Below the pieces are notes generated by a model. That model was not told the origin of the DNA. It made no database searches and worked only from the letters and a program-made list of their open reading frames with translations. A stretch of DNA of 64,000 nt from NCBI GenBank assembly GCA_023404955.1, contig JAEXZY010000042.1, positions 12,693 through 76,692 of the forward strand. Reading direction: 5' to 3'. Shown here one piece after another: positions 7,358 through 15,845 of this stretch. Each line of letters begins with the position of its first letter. The stretch's first letter is position 1. A program made the position numbers and the translations under genes. The DNA is from Actinomycetes bacterium (GTDB lineage: Bacteria; Actinomycetota; Actinomycetes; Mycobacteriales; Mycobacteriaceae).

Positions 7358-9109
7358 TCACTCCCCTTTCGCTGTTGTACGAGTCGAATTCAGCGTGGCG
7401 GCGACGGTGCGCAGGCACATCGCCAGCGATGTCGCACCTGCGTCGGGGGTGCCGACACTGCGCTCTGCCAGTGGACGTGCCCGACCCACCTTGGGCCTCA
7501 TGTCCGCGGTGGCCTCTGCCGCATAGGTCGCGACGCGGGCTGCCTCCTGCCACGCCTCTTGCCAGGCCGTTCCGTCCGCCACTCGTCGCTCGAAGTCGTC
7601 GACGAACGGCAGAAGTGCATCGAGCATCGTCTTGTCTCCCGGTGCTGCGCCACCAAGGTTCACCAACGCGTCGTAGCCGTCCCGCATTCCGCCGGACACG
7701 GCCTCTCCGTCGGGCCGGCCGGTATCACCGAGCCGAGCACCGAGGGCCGACAACAATGCACCCCACAGCACCCCGGACGTGCCGCCGGCTTTCGCGGCCC
7801 ACTCTTTGCCCGCCTCGGCGAGCACCGAACCCTGACCACCGCCGGCGTCGACCGCCCGCTGCGCTGCCGACAGCGCGGCAGACGAGCCCTTGACCATCCC
7901 CCTGCCGTGGTCGCCGTCTCCGGCGACGGCATCGATGCGGCCCAGCTCGTCCTCGGCGTCGGCGAGCATGTCGGCCATCGCGGTCAGGGCACTCAGGACC
8001 ACCTGCGCGCCGCGACGGCCCGCGTCGTCGGCCAGCTTGTCCAGCGCCGGCGCTGCCGATCCCGCCTCGAGTTCCTCGGCGCTGCGACGCTCACCGGTGC
8101 TCGCCGCGTCCGCAGGCGCACCCTTGCGGTAGGCCGGGGAGTCGGCCGGTGCGGTCCAGTAGCGTTCCAGGTCCTCGTCGAGCCACATCACGGTCAGCGA
8201 GCATCCGGCCATGTCGAGGCTGGTGACCAGTTCGCCCACCTCGGGCTCGACGATCTCGAAGCCGCGCTCGCGCAGCCGTCGCGCGACCGTGCCCCACACC
8301 ACGAACAGCTCTTCGTACTTGGTACGGCCCAGGCCGTTGAGGATCACCGCCAGCCGCTTCGACGTCGCGTCGGGGCGGTCGGCCAGCACACCGTCGACCA
8401 GGGTTTCGGCGAGAGACTCGGCGGTCGGCATCGGTTCGTCGGAGACGCCGGGCTCCCCGTGGATGCCGAGCCCGACACCCATCGTGCCCTCGGGCACCGT
8501 GAACAGGGGGTGGTCGGCGCCGGGCATCGTGCAGCCGTCGAACGCCACGCCCAGCGTGCGGGTCGCCGCGTTCGCCGCCTCGGCGACCCGGACCACGCCC
8601 GCGAGATCGAGGCCCTCCTCGGCCGCGGCGCTGGCACATTTGAAGACGGTGAAATCGCCTGCGATGCCACGTCGCTTCGCCTCTTCGCCCCGGGGCGCGC
8701 TGGCGACGTCGTCGGTGACGGCGAAGTACTCGGCCTCGATACCCTCGCCGCGCAGCTGCGTCACCGCGAGACCGAAGTTCATCACGTCTCCGGCGTAGTT
8801 GCCGGTGGTCAGCAGTACGCCGGCGTCGCCGTGGGCGGCCCGCGCCACCGACGCGGCTTCCTCCGCCGACGGCGAGGTGAAGATGTTGCCGACGACGGCG
8901 CCGTCGGCGAATCCGACACCGACCGTTCCGCAGAACGCCGGGTAGTGACCCGACCCTCCGCCGATGACGACAGCGACCTTGCCCGGGCGGGTCCGATGGG
9001 CGCGCACCACACCGCCCGGCACTCCGGCCACGTACCGGGAGTTGGCGTCGAGGAACCCGACGAGCATGTCCTCGGTGAATCGGGCAGGGTCGTTGTAGAG
9101 CTTCGTCAT
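7358..9109 (-). CDS. derK: DhaK-DhaL fused kinase, probable D-erythrulose 4-kinase
   Basis: A 583-residue ATP-dependent kinase of the dihydroxyacetone kinase family. The DhaK half has GGGSGHYPAF (50-59) and GLGIHGEPG with His217, the residue that binds the keto substrate covalently in this family. After a linker near residue 340, the DhaL half has DAVAGDGDHGRGM with the Mg-binding Asp393, Asp398 and Asp400. Its ATG overlaps the stop of the ABC ATPase gene by four bases. In the M. smegmatis C4-polyol pathway the homologous enzyme phosphorylates D-erythrulose; glycerone kinase activity is the main alternative. The surrounding C4-polyol dehydrogenase genes favour D-erythrulose. Confidence 0.8.
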   Translation of the reverse strand: MTKLYNDPARFTEDMLVGFLDANSRYVAGVPGGVVRAHRTRPGKVAVVIGGGSGHYPAFCGTVGVGFADGAVVGNIFTSPSAEEAASVARAAHGDAGVLLTTGNYAGDVMNFGLAVTQLRGEGIEAEYFAVTDDVASAPRGEEAKRRGIAGDFTVFKCASAAAEEGLDLAGVVRVAEAANAATRTLGVAFDGCTMPGADHPLFTVPEGTMGVGLGIHGEPGVSDEPMPTAESLAETLVDGVLADRPDATSKRLAVILNGLGRTKYEELFVVWGTVARRLRERGFEIVEPEVGELVTSLDMAGCSLTVMWLDEDLERYWTAPADSPAYRKGAPADAASTGERRSAEELEAGSAAPALDKLADDAGRRGAQVVLSALTAMADMLADAEDELGRIDAVAGDGDHGRGMVKGSSAALSAAQRAVDAGGGQGSVLAEAGKEWAAKAGGTSGVLWGALLSALGARLGDTGRPDGEAVSGGMRDGYDALVNLGGAAPGDKTMLDALLPFVDDFERRVADGTAWQEAWQEAARVATYAAEATADMRPKVGRARPLAERSVGTPDAGATSLAMCLRTVAATLNSTRTTAKGE

Positions 9110-10233
9110 CGCAATCGCTCTCCGGTCTCGGCATCGAACAGGTAGACCCGCTCGGCCGGCGCGGTCACCGACACCTGCTGTTCGGGTTCGTGGCTCTGTT
9201 CGGCCGGGGTCTGCACCACGATACCGTCCTCGATCCCCGCCACCGTCGTGGTCGCCAGGCCGAACTCGAGCAGGTGCTCGAAGTAGGCGACGGTCGCCGC
9301 GAGTCCCTCGGTTACCCGGTCGGTCAGGGCGCAGTCCTGCGGGCGGATGCCGACGGTGACCGTGGTGCCGTCGCCGACCGTGGTCGCCGATGTCTCGAGA
9401 GAGCCTGCGCCGGAACCGATCTCGACGTGGACACGGCCATCGCGGACCCGCGCGACACCGGGCAGGACGTTGATCGCCGGCTCGCCGACGAAGCCGGCGA
9501 CGAACAGGTTGGCCGGGTCGTCGAACACCTCGTCGGGGGTGCCGAACTGCTGGACGACGCCCCCGTCCATCACGGCCAACCGATCCGCCAGCGACAGCGC
9601 CTCCACCTGGTCGTGGGTGACGACGATCGTGGTGTAACCGAATTCGCGCTGCAGCACCTTCAGTTCGCGGCGCACCCGGTTGCGTGCGGAGGCATCGAGG
9701 TGGCTCAGCGGTTCGTCGAGGAGCAGCACCGGAGGGTTGCGTACGAGCGCGCGGGCCAACGCGACGCGCTGCTTCTGGCCACTGGAGAGGCTGGCCGGTC
9801 GCAGCGACAGGAGATCGTTCATCTCGAGCCGCTCGCTGATCGAGGCGACCATCTTGTCGGCGCCCTTGACCTTGCGGGCCTTCAGCCCGTAGAGGAGGTT
9901 GTCTCGCACCGACAGCGGCGGGTAGAGCGCGTAACTCTCGAAGCCCACGCCGATGCCGCGCTTGGCGGCAGGCAGCTGGGAGATCTCGCGCTCACCGATC
10001 TTGATCGACCCGCTGGTCACCGTCTCGAGTCCGGCGATCATCCGCAACGTGGTGGTCTTGCCGCAGCCCGACGGGCCGAGCAAGGCCACCAACTCCCCCG
10101 GCCGGATGTCGAGGTTGATGCCCTTGACCGCGGTCACCTCGTCACGACCCCGCGACGAGTAGGTCTTGACCAGGTCGCGCAGCGTCAGGCTCTGAGCGCT
10201 CTGCTGCGCGGTCTTCTCGGTAGCGACACTCAC
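9106..10233 (-). CDS. Polyol/sugar ABC importer ATPase 1 (MalK/UgpC type)
   Basis: A 375-residue ATPase with Walker A GPSGCGKT (53-60), signature LSSGQ (149-153), Walker B LLLDEP (about 170-175), switch His207 and a C-terminal OB-type (TOBE) regulatory domain from about residue 240. The Q-loop reads GFESYALYP with Glu99 where nearly all relatives have Gln. It starts with GTG inside the stop of ATPase 2 (GTGA overlap) and ends inside the kinase start, so it is translationally coupled on both sides. It probably forms a heterodimer with ATPase 2, as in two-ATPase importers such as the rhizobial glycerol system GlpSTPQUV. Confidence 0.88.
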   Translation of the reverse strand: MSVATEKTAQQSAQSLTLRDLVKTYSSRGRDEVTAVKGINLDIRPGELVALLGPSGCGKTTTLRMIAGLETVTSGSIKIGEREISQLPAAKRGIGVGFESYALYPPLSVRDNLLYGLKARKVKGADKMVASISERLEMNDLLSLRPASLSSGQKQRVALARALVRNPPVLLLDEPLSHLDASARNRVRRELKVLQREFGYTTIVVTHDQVEALSLADRLAVMDGGVVQQFGTPDEVFDDPANLFVAGFVGEPAINVLPGVARVRDGRVHVEIGSGAGSLETSATTVGDGTTVTVGIRPQDCALTDRVTEGLAATVAYFEHLLEFGLATTTVAGIEDGIVVQTPAEQSHEPEQQVSVTAPAERVYLFDAETGERLR

Positions 10234-11336
10234 TGCACTGCCTCCAGGGTCTGATCACTGAACCGGCTGGTGTCCCCATCGCCCGGGGCGAACACGTGCA
10301 CGTCGGACTCCGCGATGCGCATCGTGACGTCGTCGCCCTCTCCGACACCATGGCGTCCCGAGGTGAGCGCGATCAGCTGCGCGCCGCCCACATCGACGGT
10401 CAACTCGATGTTGCGGCCGAGCCGTTCGGCCAGCATGACGCGGCCGCGCAGCGACCCTTCCCGACTGGTCACGTGAATGTCGCTGGGCCGCAAACCGACT
10501 CGGACACGGGTGCCGCGTTCGCAGCGCACGTCCTGGGGCACCGGCACATCCAGGGAACCGTCACCCAACCGGATGCGTCCGTCGTCGACGACACCGTCGA
10601 GCAGGTTGATCTCGGGCTGACCGAGAGCGCGTGCCACGAACGTGTCGGCGGGGCGGCGCCAGATCTCCTCCGGCGTCCCGATCTGCATGAGCCGGCCCTC
10701 GCGCATCACCGCGATCCGGTCCCCCAGCGCGAGCGCCTCCTGATAGTCGTGCGTGACGTAGATCGTCGTGGTGTTCGACATCGCGCCCAGCTGCTTGAGC
10801 TCGGCGCGCATGGATGCGCGCAGCTTGGCGTCCAGATGGCTCAGCGGCTCGTCGAGCAGATAGACATCGGCCGGGCGCACCAGGACGCGGCCGAGCGCGA
10901 CACGTTGGCGCTGACCATTGGACAGCTCCCGGGGCAGCCGGTTCTTCAGATGATCGATGCCCAGCGTGGTGGTGACCTGGTCGATGCGGTTGGCGCGCTC
11001 GGACTCCGAGTACTTGCCGGTGCGACCCGATTTCAGCGGGGACGCCAGATTCTCGGCGACGGTCTTCTGCGGATACAGCGCGTAGCTCTCGAATGCCATC
11101 GCGACGTTGCGGTGGTATGGCTCCACCGCGGTCATGTCGACCCCGCCGATCGACACCGACCCCGAGTCGACATCGACGAGGCCGGCGATCGACTTCAACG
11201 TGGTGGTCTTGCCGGCCCCGCTGGGACCGAGGATCACGAAGAACTCGCCGTCGGCGATGTCGAGGGAGATCCCGTCGACCGCGCGGACGTCCTTGCCGTA
11301 GGTCTTGCAGATGTCGGTGACCTTGACTGTGGCCAT
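10230..11336 (-). CDS. Polyol/sugar ABC importer ATPase 2 (MalK/UgpC type)
   Basis: A 368-residue ATPase starting MATVKVTDICKTYG. Walker A is GPSGAGKT (37-44), signature LSNGQ (138-142), Walker B YLLDEP (about 159-164), switch His196, with a C-terminal TOBE domain. The Q-loop reads AFESYALYP, again Glu (residue 83) instead of Gln. The signature also departs from LSGGQ. A longer frame extends upstream to 12491 but is only the shadow of the permease genes; the ATG at 11336 overlaps the stop of the permease by one base. It is part of the C4-polyol uptake operon. Confidence 0.88.
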   Translation of the reverse strand: MATVKVTDICKTYGKDVRAVDGISLDIADGEFFVILGPSGAGKTTTLKSIAGLVDVDSGSVSIGGVDMTAVEPYHRNVAMAFESYALYPQKTVAENLASPLKSGRTGKYSESERANRIDQVTTTLGIDHLKNRLPRELSNGQRQRVALGRVLVRPADVYLLDEPLSHLDAKLRASMRAELKQLGAMSNTTTIYVTHDYQEALALGDRIAVMREGRLMQIGTPEEIWRRPADTFVARALGQPEINLLDGVVDDGRIRLGDGSLDVPVPQDVRCERGTRVRVGLRPSDIHVTSREGSLRGRVMLAERLGRNIELTVDVGGAQLIALTSGRHGVGEGDDVTMRIAESDVHVFAPGDGDTSRFSDQTLEAVQ

Positions 11337-12217
11337 CAGGCTTTCACCGCCCCGAATGACAGGCCCCGCACCAGGTATCGCTGGATCGTCAGCGCGAGGA
11401 CGAGTGGTGGCAGCGCGGCGATCAACGCCGCTGCGGCCGTGAGGTTGTAGTACGCCTGCCCGCCACCACCGAGGAACTTGGTGATGGCGACGGTGACCGT
11501 GCCGGCATTGCTGTCGGCGAGGATCAGCGGGAACACGTAGTTGTTCCAGGCGAAGATGAAGGCCAGCAGCGCCGCCGCAGCGATGCCGGGCCGCACGATC
11601 GGCAGCGCGACCATCAGGAACGCGCGCCGGCGCGTGTAGCCGTCGAGAAGCGCGGCCTGTTCCAGATCCTCGGGCAGATCCTGGAAGTACGACCGCAGAA
11701 TCCAGACGACCAGCGGCATCGTGACCAACTGCAGCACCCAGATCATCCCGACCTTGGTGTCGAAGAGGCCGATCTGGTTGTAGATCACGAACAGCGGCAC
11801 GATCACCATCAACTCCGGAGCGAACCGGAACGAGAGCATCTGGAACATCAGATCGTTGCTGCCGCGGTACTGCCAGCGGCCTGCGGCATAGGCGGCCGGG
11901 ATGCCGATCACCAGCGACACGATCACCGCGCCGCCGCAGTTCAGCAGGCTGGTCAGCAGCGACGCCTTGAAGTCGACGCTGGTCATCTGCGTGCCCTTGT
12001 CGGACACCACGGTGGCGAAGTTCGACCACGTCGGACTGAACGAGAAGTACGTCGTGGTCTGCTGTTCGGCGTTCTTGAGCGCCAGCATCAGCATCCAGAA
12101 GATCGGGAACAGCGAGAAGACGAACCAGATGATGAGACCGACGTCGGCGGCGACGGCACCGATGGACCAGCGACGTTGGCCGGGCTGGAGTTCGGCTCGG
12201 GACAGGTTGAGGGCCAT
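11336..12217 (-). CDS. Polyol/sugar ABC importer permease (MalG type)
   Basis: A 293-residue inner-membrane protein with six hydrophobic segments and the EAA coupling loop YFQDLPEDLEQAALLDGYTR (about residues 180-199, conserved Glu-Ala-Ala and Gly). It ends in YLVRGLSFGAVKA, the typical MalG-type C terminus. It overlaps the ATPase 2 start by one base and lies six bases after the other permease gene, so it belongs to the same operon. Confidence 0.88.
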   Translation of the reverse strand: MALNLSRAELQPGQRRWSIGAVAADVGLIIWFVFSLFPIFWMLMLALKNAEQQTTTYFSFSPTWSNFATVVSDKGTQMTSVDFKASLLTSLLNCGGAVIVSLVIGIPAAYAAGRWQYRGSNDLMFQMLSFRFAPELMVIVPLFVIYNQIGLFDTKVGMIWVLQLVTMPLVVWILRSYFQDLPEDLEQAALLDGYTRRRAFLMVALPIVRPGIAAAALLAFIFAWNNYVFPLILADSNAGTVTVAITKFLGGGGQAYYNLTAAAALIAALPPLVLALTIQRYLVRGLSFGAVKA

Positions 12218-12223
12218 GATCTT

Positions 12224-13180
12224 CTACGACTCCGCTCCGGCAGCGCGGCGCTGCGCTTTTCCGAGCACGCTCACCAGGTAGCGCGCGGTGATGAACACGA
12301 TGATCCACAGCAGCAGCATGTAGGTGCTGCCGCGGGAGTAGTCCAGGTTGATGATCGAATCCTCGAAGGCGCCGATCTGCAGGCTGCGGGTGGCCACGCC
12401 GGGGCCGCCCGCGGTCAGCACGAAGATGTGGTCGAACACCTTGAGGTTGTCCATGAACCGGAAGATGACCGCGACCAGGATGTAGGGCCACAGCATCGGC
12501 AGCATCAGCTTACGGAACATGTAGAACCAGCCGGCGCCGTCGACGTCGGAGGCCTCGAACGGTTCCTTGGGCAGCGAGCGGATCCCGGCGAGGACCAGGA
12601 TCGCCACGAACGGGGTGAAAATCCACACGTCGACCAAGATCACCGAGAACAGCGCGTTGTTGGCCGACAGCCAGTCGAACGTGTTTCCCAGGCCCAGAAC
12701 GTGATTGAGGATGCCGAACTGCGGGTTGAACATCAGCTTCCAGATCACGCCCGCGATCACCGGGGCGATCATCAGCGGCAGGATCAGCACCTTCTCGAAG
12801 ATCTTGCCGATGATGCTGGACCGGTTGAGCAGCAGGGCGAGCCCGACACCGAGCACCGTCTCGATCGCGGTCGCGGCGATCGCGAAGATCGCGGTGACCT
12901 TGACGCTCTGCCAGAACACCCGGTCGCCGAGGACGGAGGCGAAGTTGTCGAACCAGATGAAGTGAGGGTTCGGGTTGACCGCGGCGTAGTTGAGGAACGC
13001 GTAATAGGCGCCCACCGCGAACGGATAGAGAATCCCGATGACGATCACCAGGGCGGGGATCGACAGGAGATACGGGCGGAATTTGCGCCGCCAGGTCGGC
13101 ACCTCGGGCAGCTTGCGGCCACCGCCGGCGGCATCCGGGCGCGGCGACGCCGCAGGCGCTTTGGATGTCTGAGTCGTCAT
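12224..13180 (-). CDS. Polyol/sugar ABC importer permease (MalF type)
   Basis: A 318-residue membrane protein. After a disordered 30-residue Pro/Ala-rich start come WRRKFRPYLLSIPALVIVI (first membrane segment) and five more hydrophobic segments. The coupling loop SLPKEPFEASDVDGAGWF is near residue 215. FVLTAGGPGVATRSL is the MalF-type motif. It lies 14 bases after the binding-protein gene and just before the second permease gene. Confidence 0.88.
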   Translation of the reverse strand: MTTQTSKAPAASPRPDAAGGGRKLPEVPTWRRKFRPYLLSIPALVIVIGILYPFAVGAYYAFLNYAAVNPNPHFIWFDNFASVLGDRVFWQSVKVTAIFAIAATAIETVLGVGLALLLNRSSIIGKIFEKVLILPLMIAPVIAGVIWKLMFNPQFGILNHVLGLGNTFDWLSANNALFSVILVDVWIFTPFVAILVLAGIRSLPKEPFEASDVDGAGWFYMFRKLMLPMLWPYILVAVIFRFMDNLKVFDHIFVLTAGGPGVATRSLQIGAFEDSIINLDYSRGSTYMLLLWIIVFITARYLVSVLGKAQRRAAGAES

Positions 13181-13194
13181 CGATGCCAGAGCTC

Positions 13195-14625
13195 CTAGAG
13201 GTTGACCTTGGACGTGTTGGTCTTGGCGAGGCTGCGCAGCCGGGACGCCGCGTCCTCACCGCCGTAGATGTCCTGCAGCGCCACCGCCCAGTTCTGGGTG
13301 GTGTCGAAGAATTTCTTCTGCGGCGTGAACTGGATCTTGGACTGGCCGATGACCGTCTCGAACGCCTCGAGGTAGCCGAACTGATCGGCGGCGACCCGCT
13401 TGAAGGTGGTGTCGAACACCGACTTACGGACCGGGTCGGCATACGTGCCACCCTCGACGGCCTTGTTCATCGACTCCTTGCCCGTCGCCCACTGGATGAA
13501 CAGCCAGGCCGGCAACTTGTTGCGCGAATTCGCGCTCATCGCCCAGCTCCACGTCCACAGATTGGTCTTGTAGTTGCCGTCCGGACCCGCAGGACCCGCG
13601 TACCACGCGATGTTGCCGGCTTCCTTGCTCGCTCCCGGCTTGTTCTTCGGGTACGTGGCGCTGTCGGCGTCGAACACCATCATCGCCTTGCCGTCGCCGA
13701 GATCGCCGGTGGCATTGGGGTAGTCGTAGGTGGTCCAGGACGTCGGGCCGGCCTCGTGCTGCATCGCGATCCACTTCTTGGTGAAGTCGATGGCCTTGTC
13801 GCTGTCCATCTCGGCGATCAGCTCCGAGCCGTTCCACGTGTAGTCGACGGCACCTTCGCGGGTGTACTGCGTCATGAACCCGGGATGGATGGTCGCCCAC
13901 GACTTGGAGCCGCGGGTGGAGATGCCGTACTGGTTCTGGGATCGATCGGTCAGATCGATGGCCAGCTGGATGAAGTCATCCAGGTTGTCGGGCAGCCGCG
14001 TGATGCCCTTCTCGTCGAAGACCCGTTTGTTGTAGGCGACCACGTTGTTCTCGAATCCCCACGGGATCGCCCACTGCCCGCCCGTGCCGAGCGGCTGGCC
14101 CAGTTCGAAGTCCCACCGCGTCGAGGTGCGGAGGCCGTCGAAGATGTCCTCGAAGTCGTACTCGGCGTTGGTCGCCGCACTGTTGGCCAGCCACGGGTTG
14201 AGGTCCTCGATCCAGCCTGGCGGCCCGTACTGCCAGATGAAGTACGCGCCAAGCATGAACGCGTCGTGCTTGCCTGAGCCGCCGGCCAACTCGGTGTTCA
14301 GCTTGGTGAAGTAGTCCGCCTCAGGCACCAGGTCCACATTGACGTTGATGCCCGTCAACTCGGTGAATTCCTTGAGCAGAGGCTGGTAAGAGAGCTGATA
14401 GGGGTGCGGGGTCTGCAGGATGTTGATGGTCGAGCCGGCGGCCTTGCGCCAGTCGAAACCGCCGGTCACCGCATCGGCGCCGTTGGGCAGACTCGCCTTG
14501 CCGCCGACCCCACACGAACTCAACACCGGCACGCTGGCCGCCGCAGCTCCCGCCACACCGAGCGCCGCGAGCATCTTTCGGCGCGAGAACTGCTGCCCCG
14601 GCGGGAAATTCGAAGAAAGACTCAT
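13195..14625 (-). CDS. Polyol/sugar ABC importer substrate-binding lipoprotein
   Basis: A 476-residue extracytoplasmic binding protein of the family 1 sugar-binding group. The signal peptide contains a twin Arg (FSRRKMLAALG, near residue 15) and the lipobox VLSSCG (Cys near residue 38), so it is probably a Tat-exported lipoprotein. The mature part has DLVPEADYFTKLNTELAGG and the hinge-region pattern WAIPWGFENNVVAYNKRVF typical of the family. It is the second gene of the polyol operon, 14 bases after the dehydrogenase gene. The four-carbon polyol ligand is inferred from its neighbours. Confidence 0.88.
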   Translation of the reverse strand: MSLSSNFPPGQQFSRRKMLAALGVAGAAAASVPVLSSCGVGGKASLPNGADAVTGGFDWRKAAGSTINILQTPHPYQLSYQPLLKEFTELTGINVNVDLVPEADYFTKLNTELAGGSGKHDAFMLGAYFIWQYGPPGWIEDLNPWLANSAATNAEYDFEDIFDGLRTSTRWDFELGQPLGTGGQWAIPWGFENNVVAYNKRVFDEKGITRLPDNLDDFIQLAIDLTDRSQNQYGISTRGSKSWATIHPGFMTQYTREGAVDYTWNGSELIAEMDSDKAIDFTKKWIAMQHEAGPTSWTTYDYPNATGDLGDGKAMMVFDADSATYPKNKPGASKEAGNIAWYAGPAGPDGNYKTNLWTWSWAMSANSRNKLPAWLFIQWATGKESMNKAVEGGTYADPVRKSVFDTTFKRVAADQFGYLEAFETVIGQSKIQFTPQKKFFDTTQNWAVALQDIYGGEDAASRLRSLAKTNTSKVNL

Positions 14626-14639
14626 GAATGGTCCTTATC

Positions 14640-15728
14640 TCAGGCGGGGATCAGGGAGACCTTGACCGATTCCTTGCCGCTGGCGACGAGGTCGAGCCCC
14701 TGCTGGAACTCGGTCAACGGAAGCTGGTGAGTGCAGATCCGATCCATGGGCAGCACGCCGGACTCGATCATCTTGATCGCCGCGGGCCAGCAGTACGGGC
14801 CCAGATGCGCGCCGAGCACGTCGAGTTCCTTGTCGTCGCTGATGATGCTCCAGTCGACGGTCACATCGCTGCCGAACACGCCGTATTCGACGTAGCGACC
14901 GAGTTTGCGTAACAGGTTCAGCCCCTGCGGAACTGCCGATGGATGACCGGTGCCCTCCAGGTACACGTCCGCGCCGTAGCCGTCGGTCAGCTCCTTGACG
15001 ATCGCCACGGCGTCCTGCTCGGCGATGTTGATCGTGATGTCGGCACCGCAGAGCTCGGCGAGCTCGAGCTTCTCGGGCGCCATGTCGAGCGCGATGACGT
15101 GCATCGGATTCTTGGCGCGAGCCCCGGCCACCATACCCAGTCCGATGGGCCCGCAGCCGGCGACCACCACCACGTCTTCGAACAGGATCTGCGCGCGTTC
15201 CACCGCATGCAGCGAGCACGACAGCGGTTCGGCGAAGGCGGCGTGGTGCGGCGCAACCTCGGCAGACACCTTGTGCACCAGCGCTTCCGCGGGATACACC
15301 ATGTAACTGGCCATCGCGCCCGGGGTGCGGCGCTTGAAGCCGTACAGGTCATGCGGCTGACACATATGGTACTGGCCGCGCTTGCAGAACCGGCATTCCC
15401 AGCACGGCACGATCTGCTCGGAGACCACCCGGTCACCGACGGCGATACCCCAGCGAGAGGCGGCAGCCTCGTCGAGATCGACGACCCGTCCGACGAATTC
15501 GTGCCCCGGAATCACCATGGTCTCCGCCCACGCCGGCCGGTTCTCGTCGCCCCAGAACTTCGCCGCGCCGTGGTAGCACTTCAAGTCGCTGGCGCAGATG
15601 CCGACTGCTTCGACCTTCACGAGCGCCTCGCCGGGACCGCGCTGCGGAACCGCCACCTCCTCGAGTCGGTAGTCGTGGGGCCCGTGGCAGACCACAGCCT
15701 GCATCTTCTCGGGGATCTGAGCGGACAT
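14640..15728 (-). CDS. eltD: Zinc-dependent polyol dehydrogenase, probable erythritol/L-threitol dehydrogenase
   Basis: A 362-residue medium-chain dehydrogenase. The catalytic zinc site is Cys45 (GICASDLK) with His76-Glu77 (PGHEF). The structural zinc site is Cys109, 112, 115 and 123 (CWECRFCKRGQYHMC). The NAD site is VVAGCGPIGLGMV. Family knowledge of the M. smegmatis pathway: EltD oxidises erythritol to D-erythrulose and L-threitol to L-erythrulose. It is the first gene of the operon, with the strong ribosome site GGGAGGAA, and is divergent from the SorC regulator. Other polyol dehydrogenases (sorbitol type) are the alternative, but the DerK/DerI-like partners make the C4 role likely. Confidence 0.78.
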   Translation of the reverse strand: MSAQIPEKMQAVVCHGPHDYRLEEVAVPQRGPGEALVKVEAVGICASDLKCYHGAAKFWGDENRPAWAETMVIPGHEFVGRVVDLDEAAASRWGIAVGDRVVSEQIVPCWECRFCKRGQYHMCQPHDLYGFKRRTPGAMASYMVYPAEALVHKVSAEVAPHHAAFAEPLSCSLHAVERAQILFEDVVVVAGCGPIGLGMVAGARAKNPMHVIALDMAPEKLELAELCGADITINIAEQDAVAIVKELTDGYGADVYLEGTGHPSAVPQGLNLLRKLGRYVEYGVFGSDVTVDWSIISDDKELDVLGAHLGPYCWPAAIKMIESGVLPMDRICTHQLPLTEFQQGLDLVASGKESVKVSLIPA

Positions 15729-15746
15729 CCTGGGTTCCTCCCTCTG

Positions 15747-15845
15747 TGTTCGGAGTCACAGTAGCGAAGGTGGTGCACATCTGTCCAGAACATCTGTTCA
15801 GTGAACTTCTTTCCAGAGCAGGCGTTCGGTGTCATACTTCTGCGC
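15747..15845. promoter_or_regulatory. Divergent eltD / SorC promoter with repeat-rich operator
   Basis: The gap between eltD and the SorC gene holds two overlapping inverted repeats in GAACATCTGTTCAGTGAAC at 15788-15806 (GAACA/TGTTC and GTTCA/TGAAC). It also holds the direct repeats TCCAGANCA at 15784-15792 and 15812-15820, and TTCGGNGTCA at 15749-15758 and 15825-15834. SorC regulators bind extended palindromic operators, so this is the probable effector-responsive site for both the uptake/catabolic operon and the regulator. CATACT at 15833-15838 could be the -10 element of a leaderless SorC transcript starting at ATG 15846. Confidence 0.5.

Noticed and set aside
7292..9145. 617-codon open frame on the plus strand opposite the DhaK-DhaL kinase gene
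   Set aside because: It is the GC-rich antisense shadow of a kinase with all family motifs; the shadow translation is rich in Arg, Gly, Gln and His and matches no family.
10230..12491. 753-codon frame containing ATPase 2, as if fused to an upstream domain
   Set aside because: The extra N-terminal part is a shadow of the permease gene; protein-like sequence starts at the ATG at 11336.
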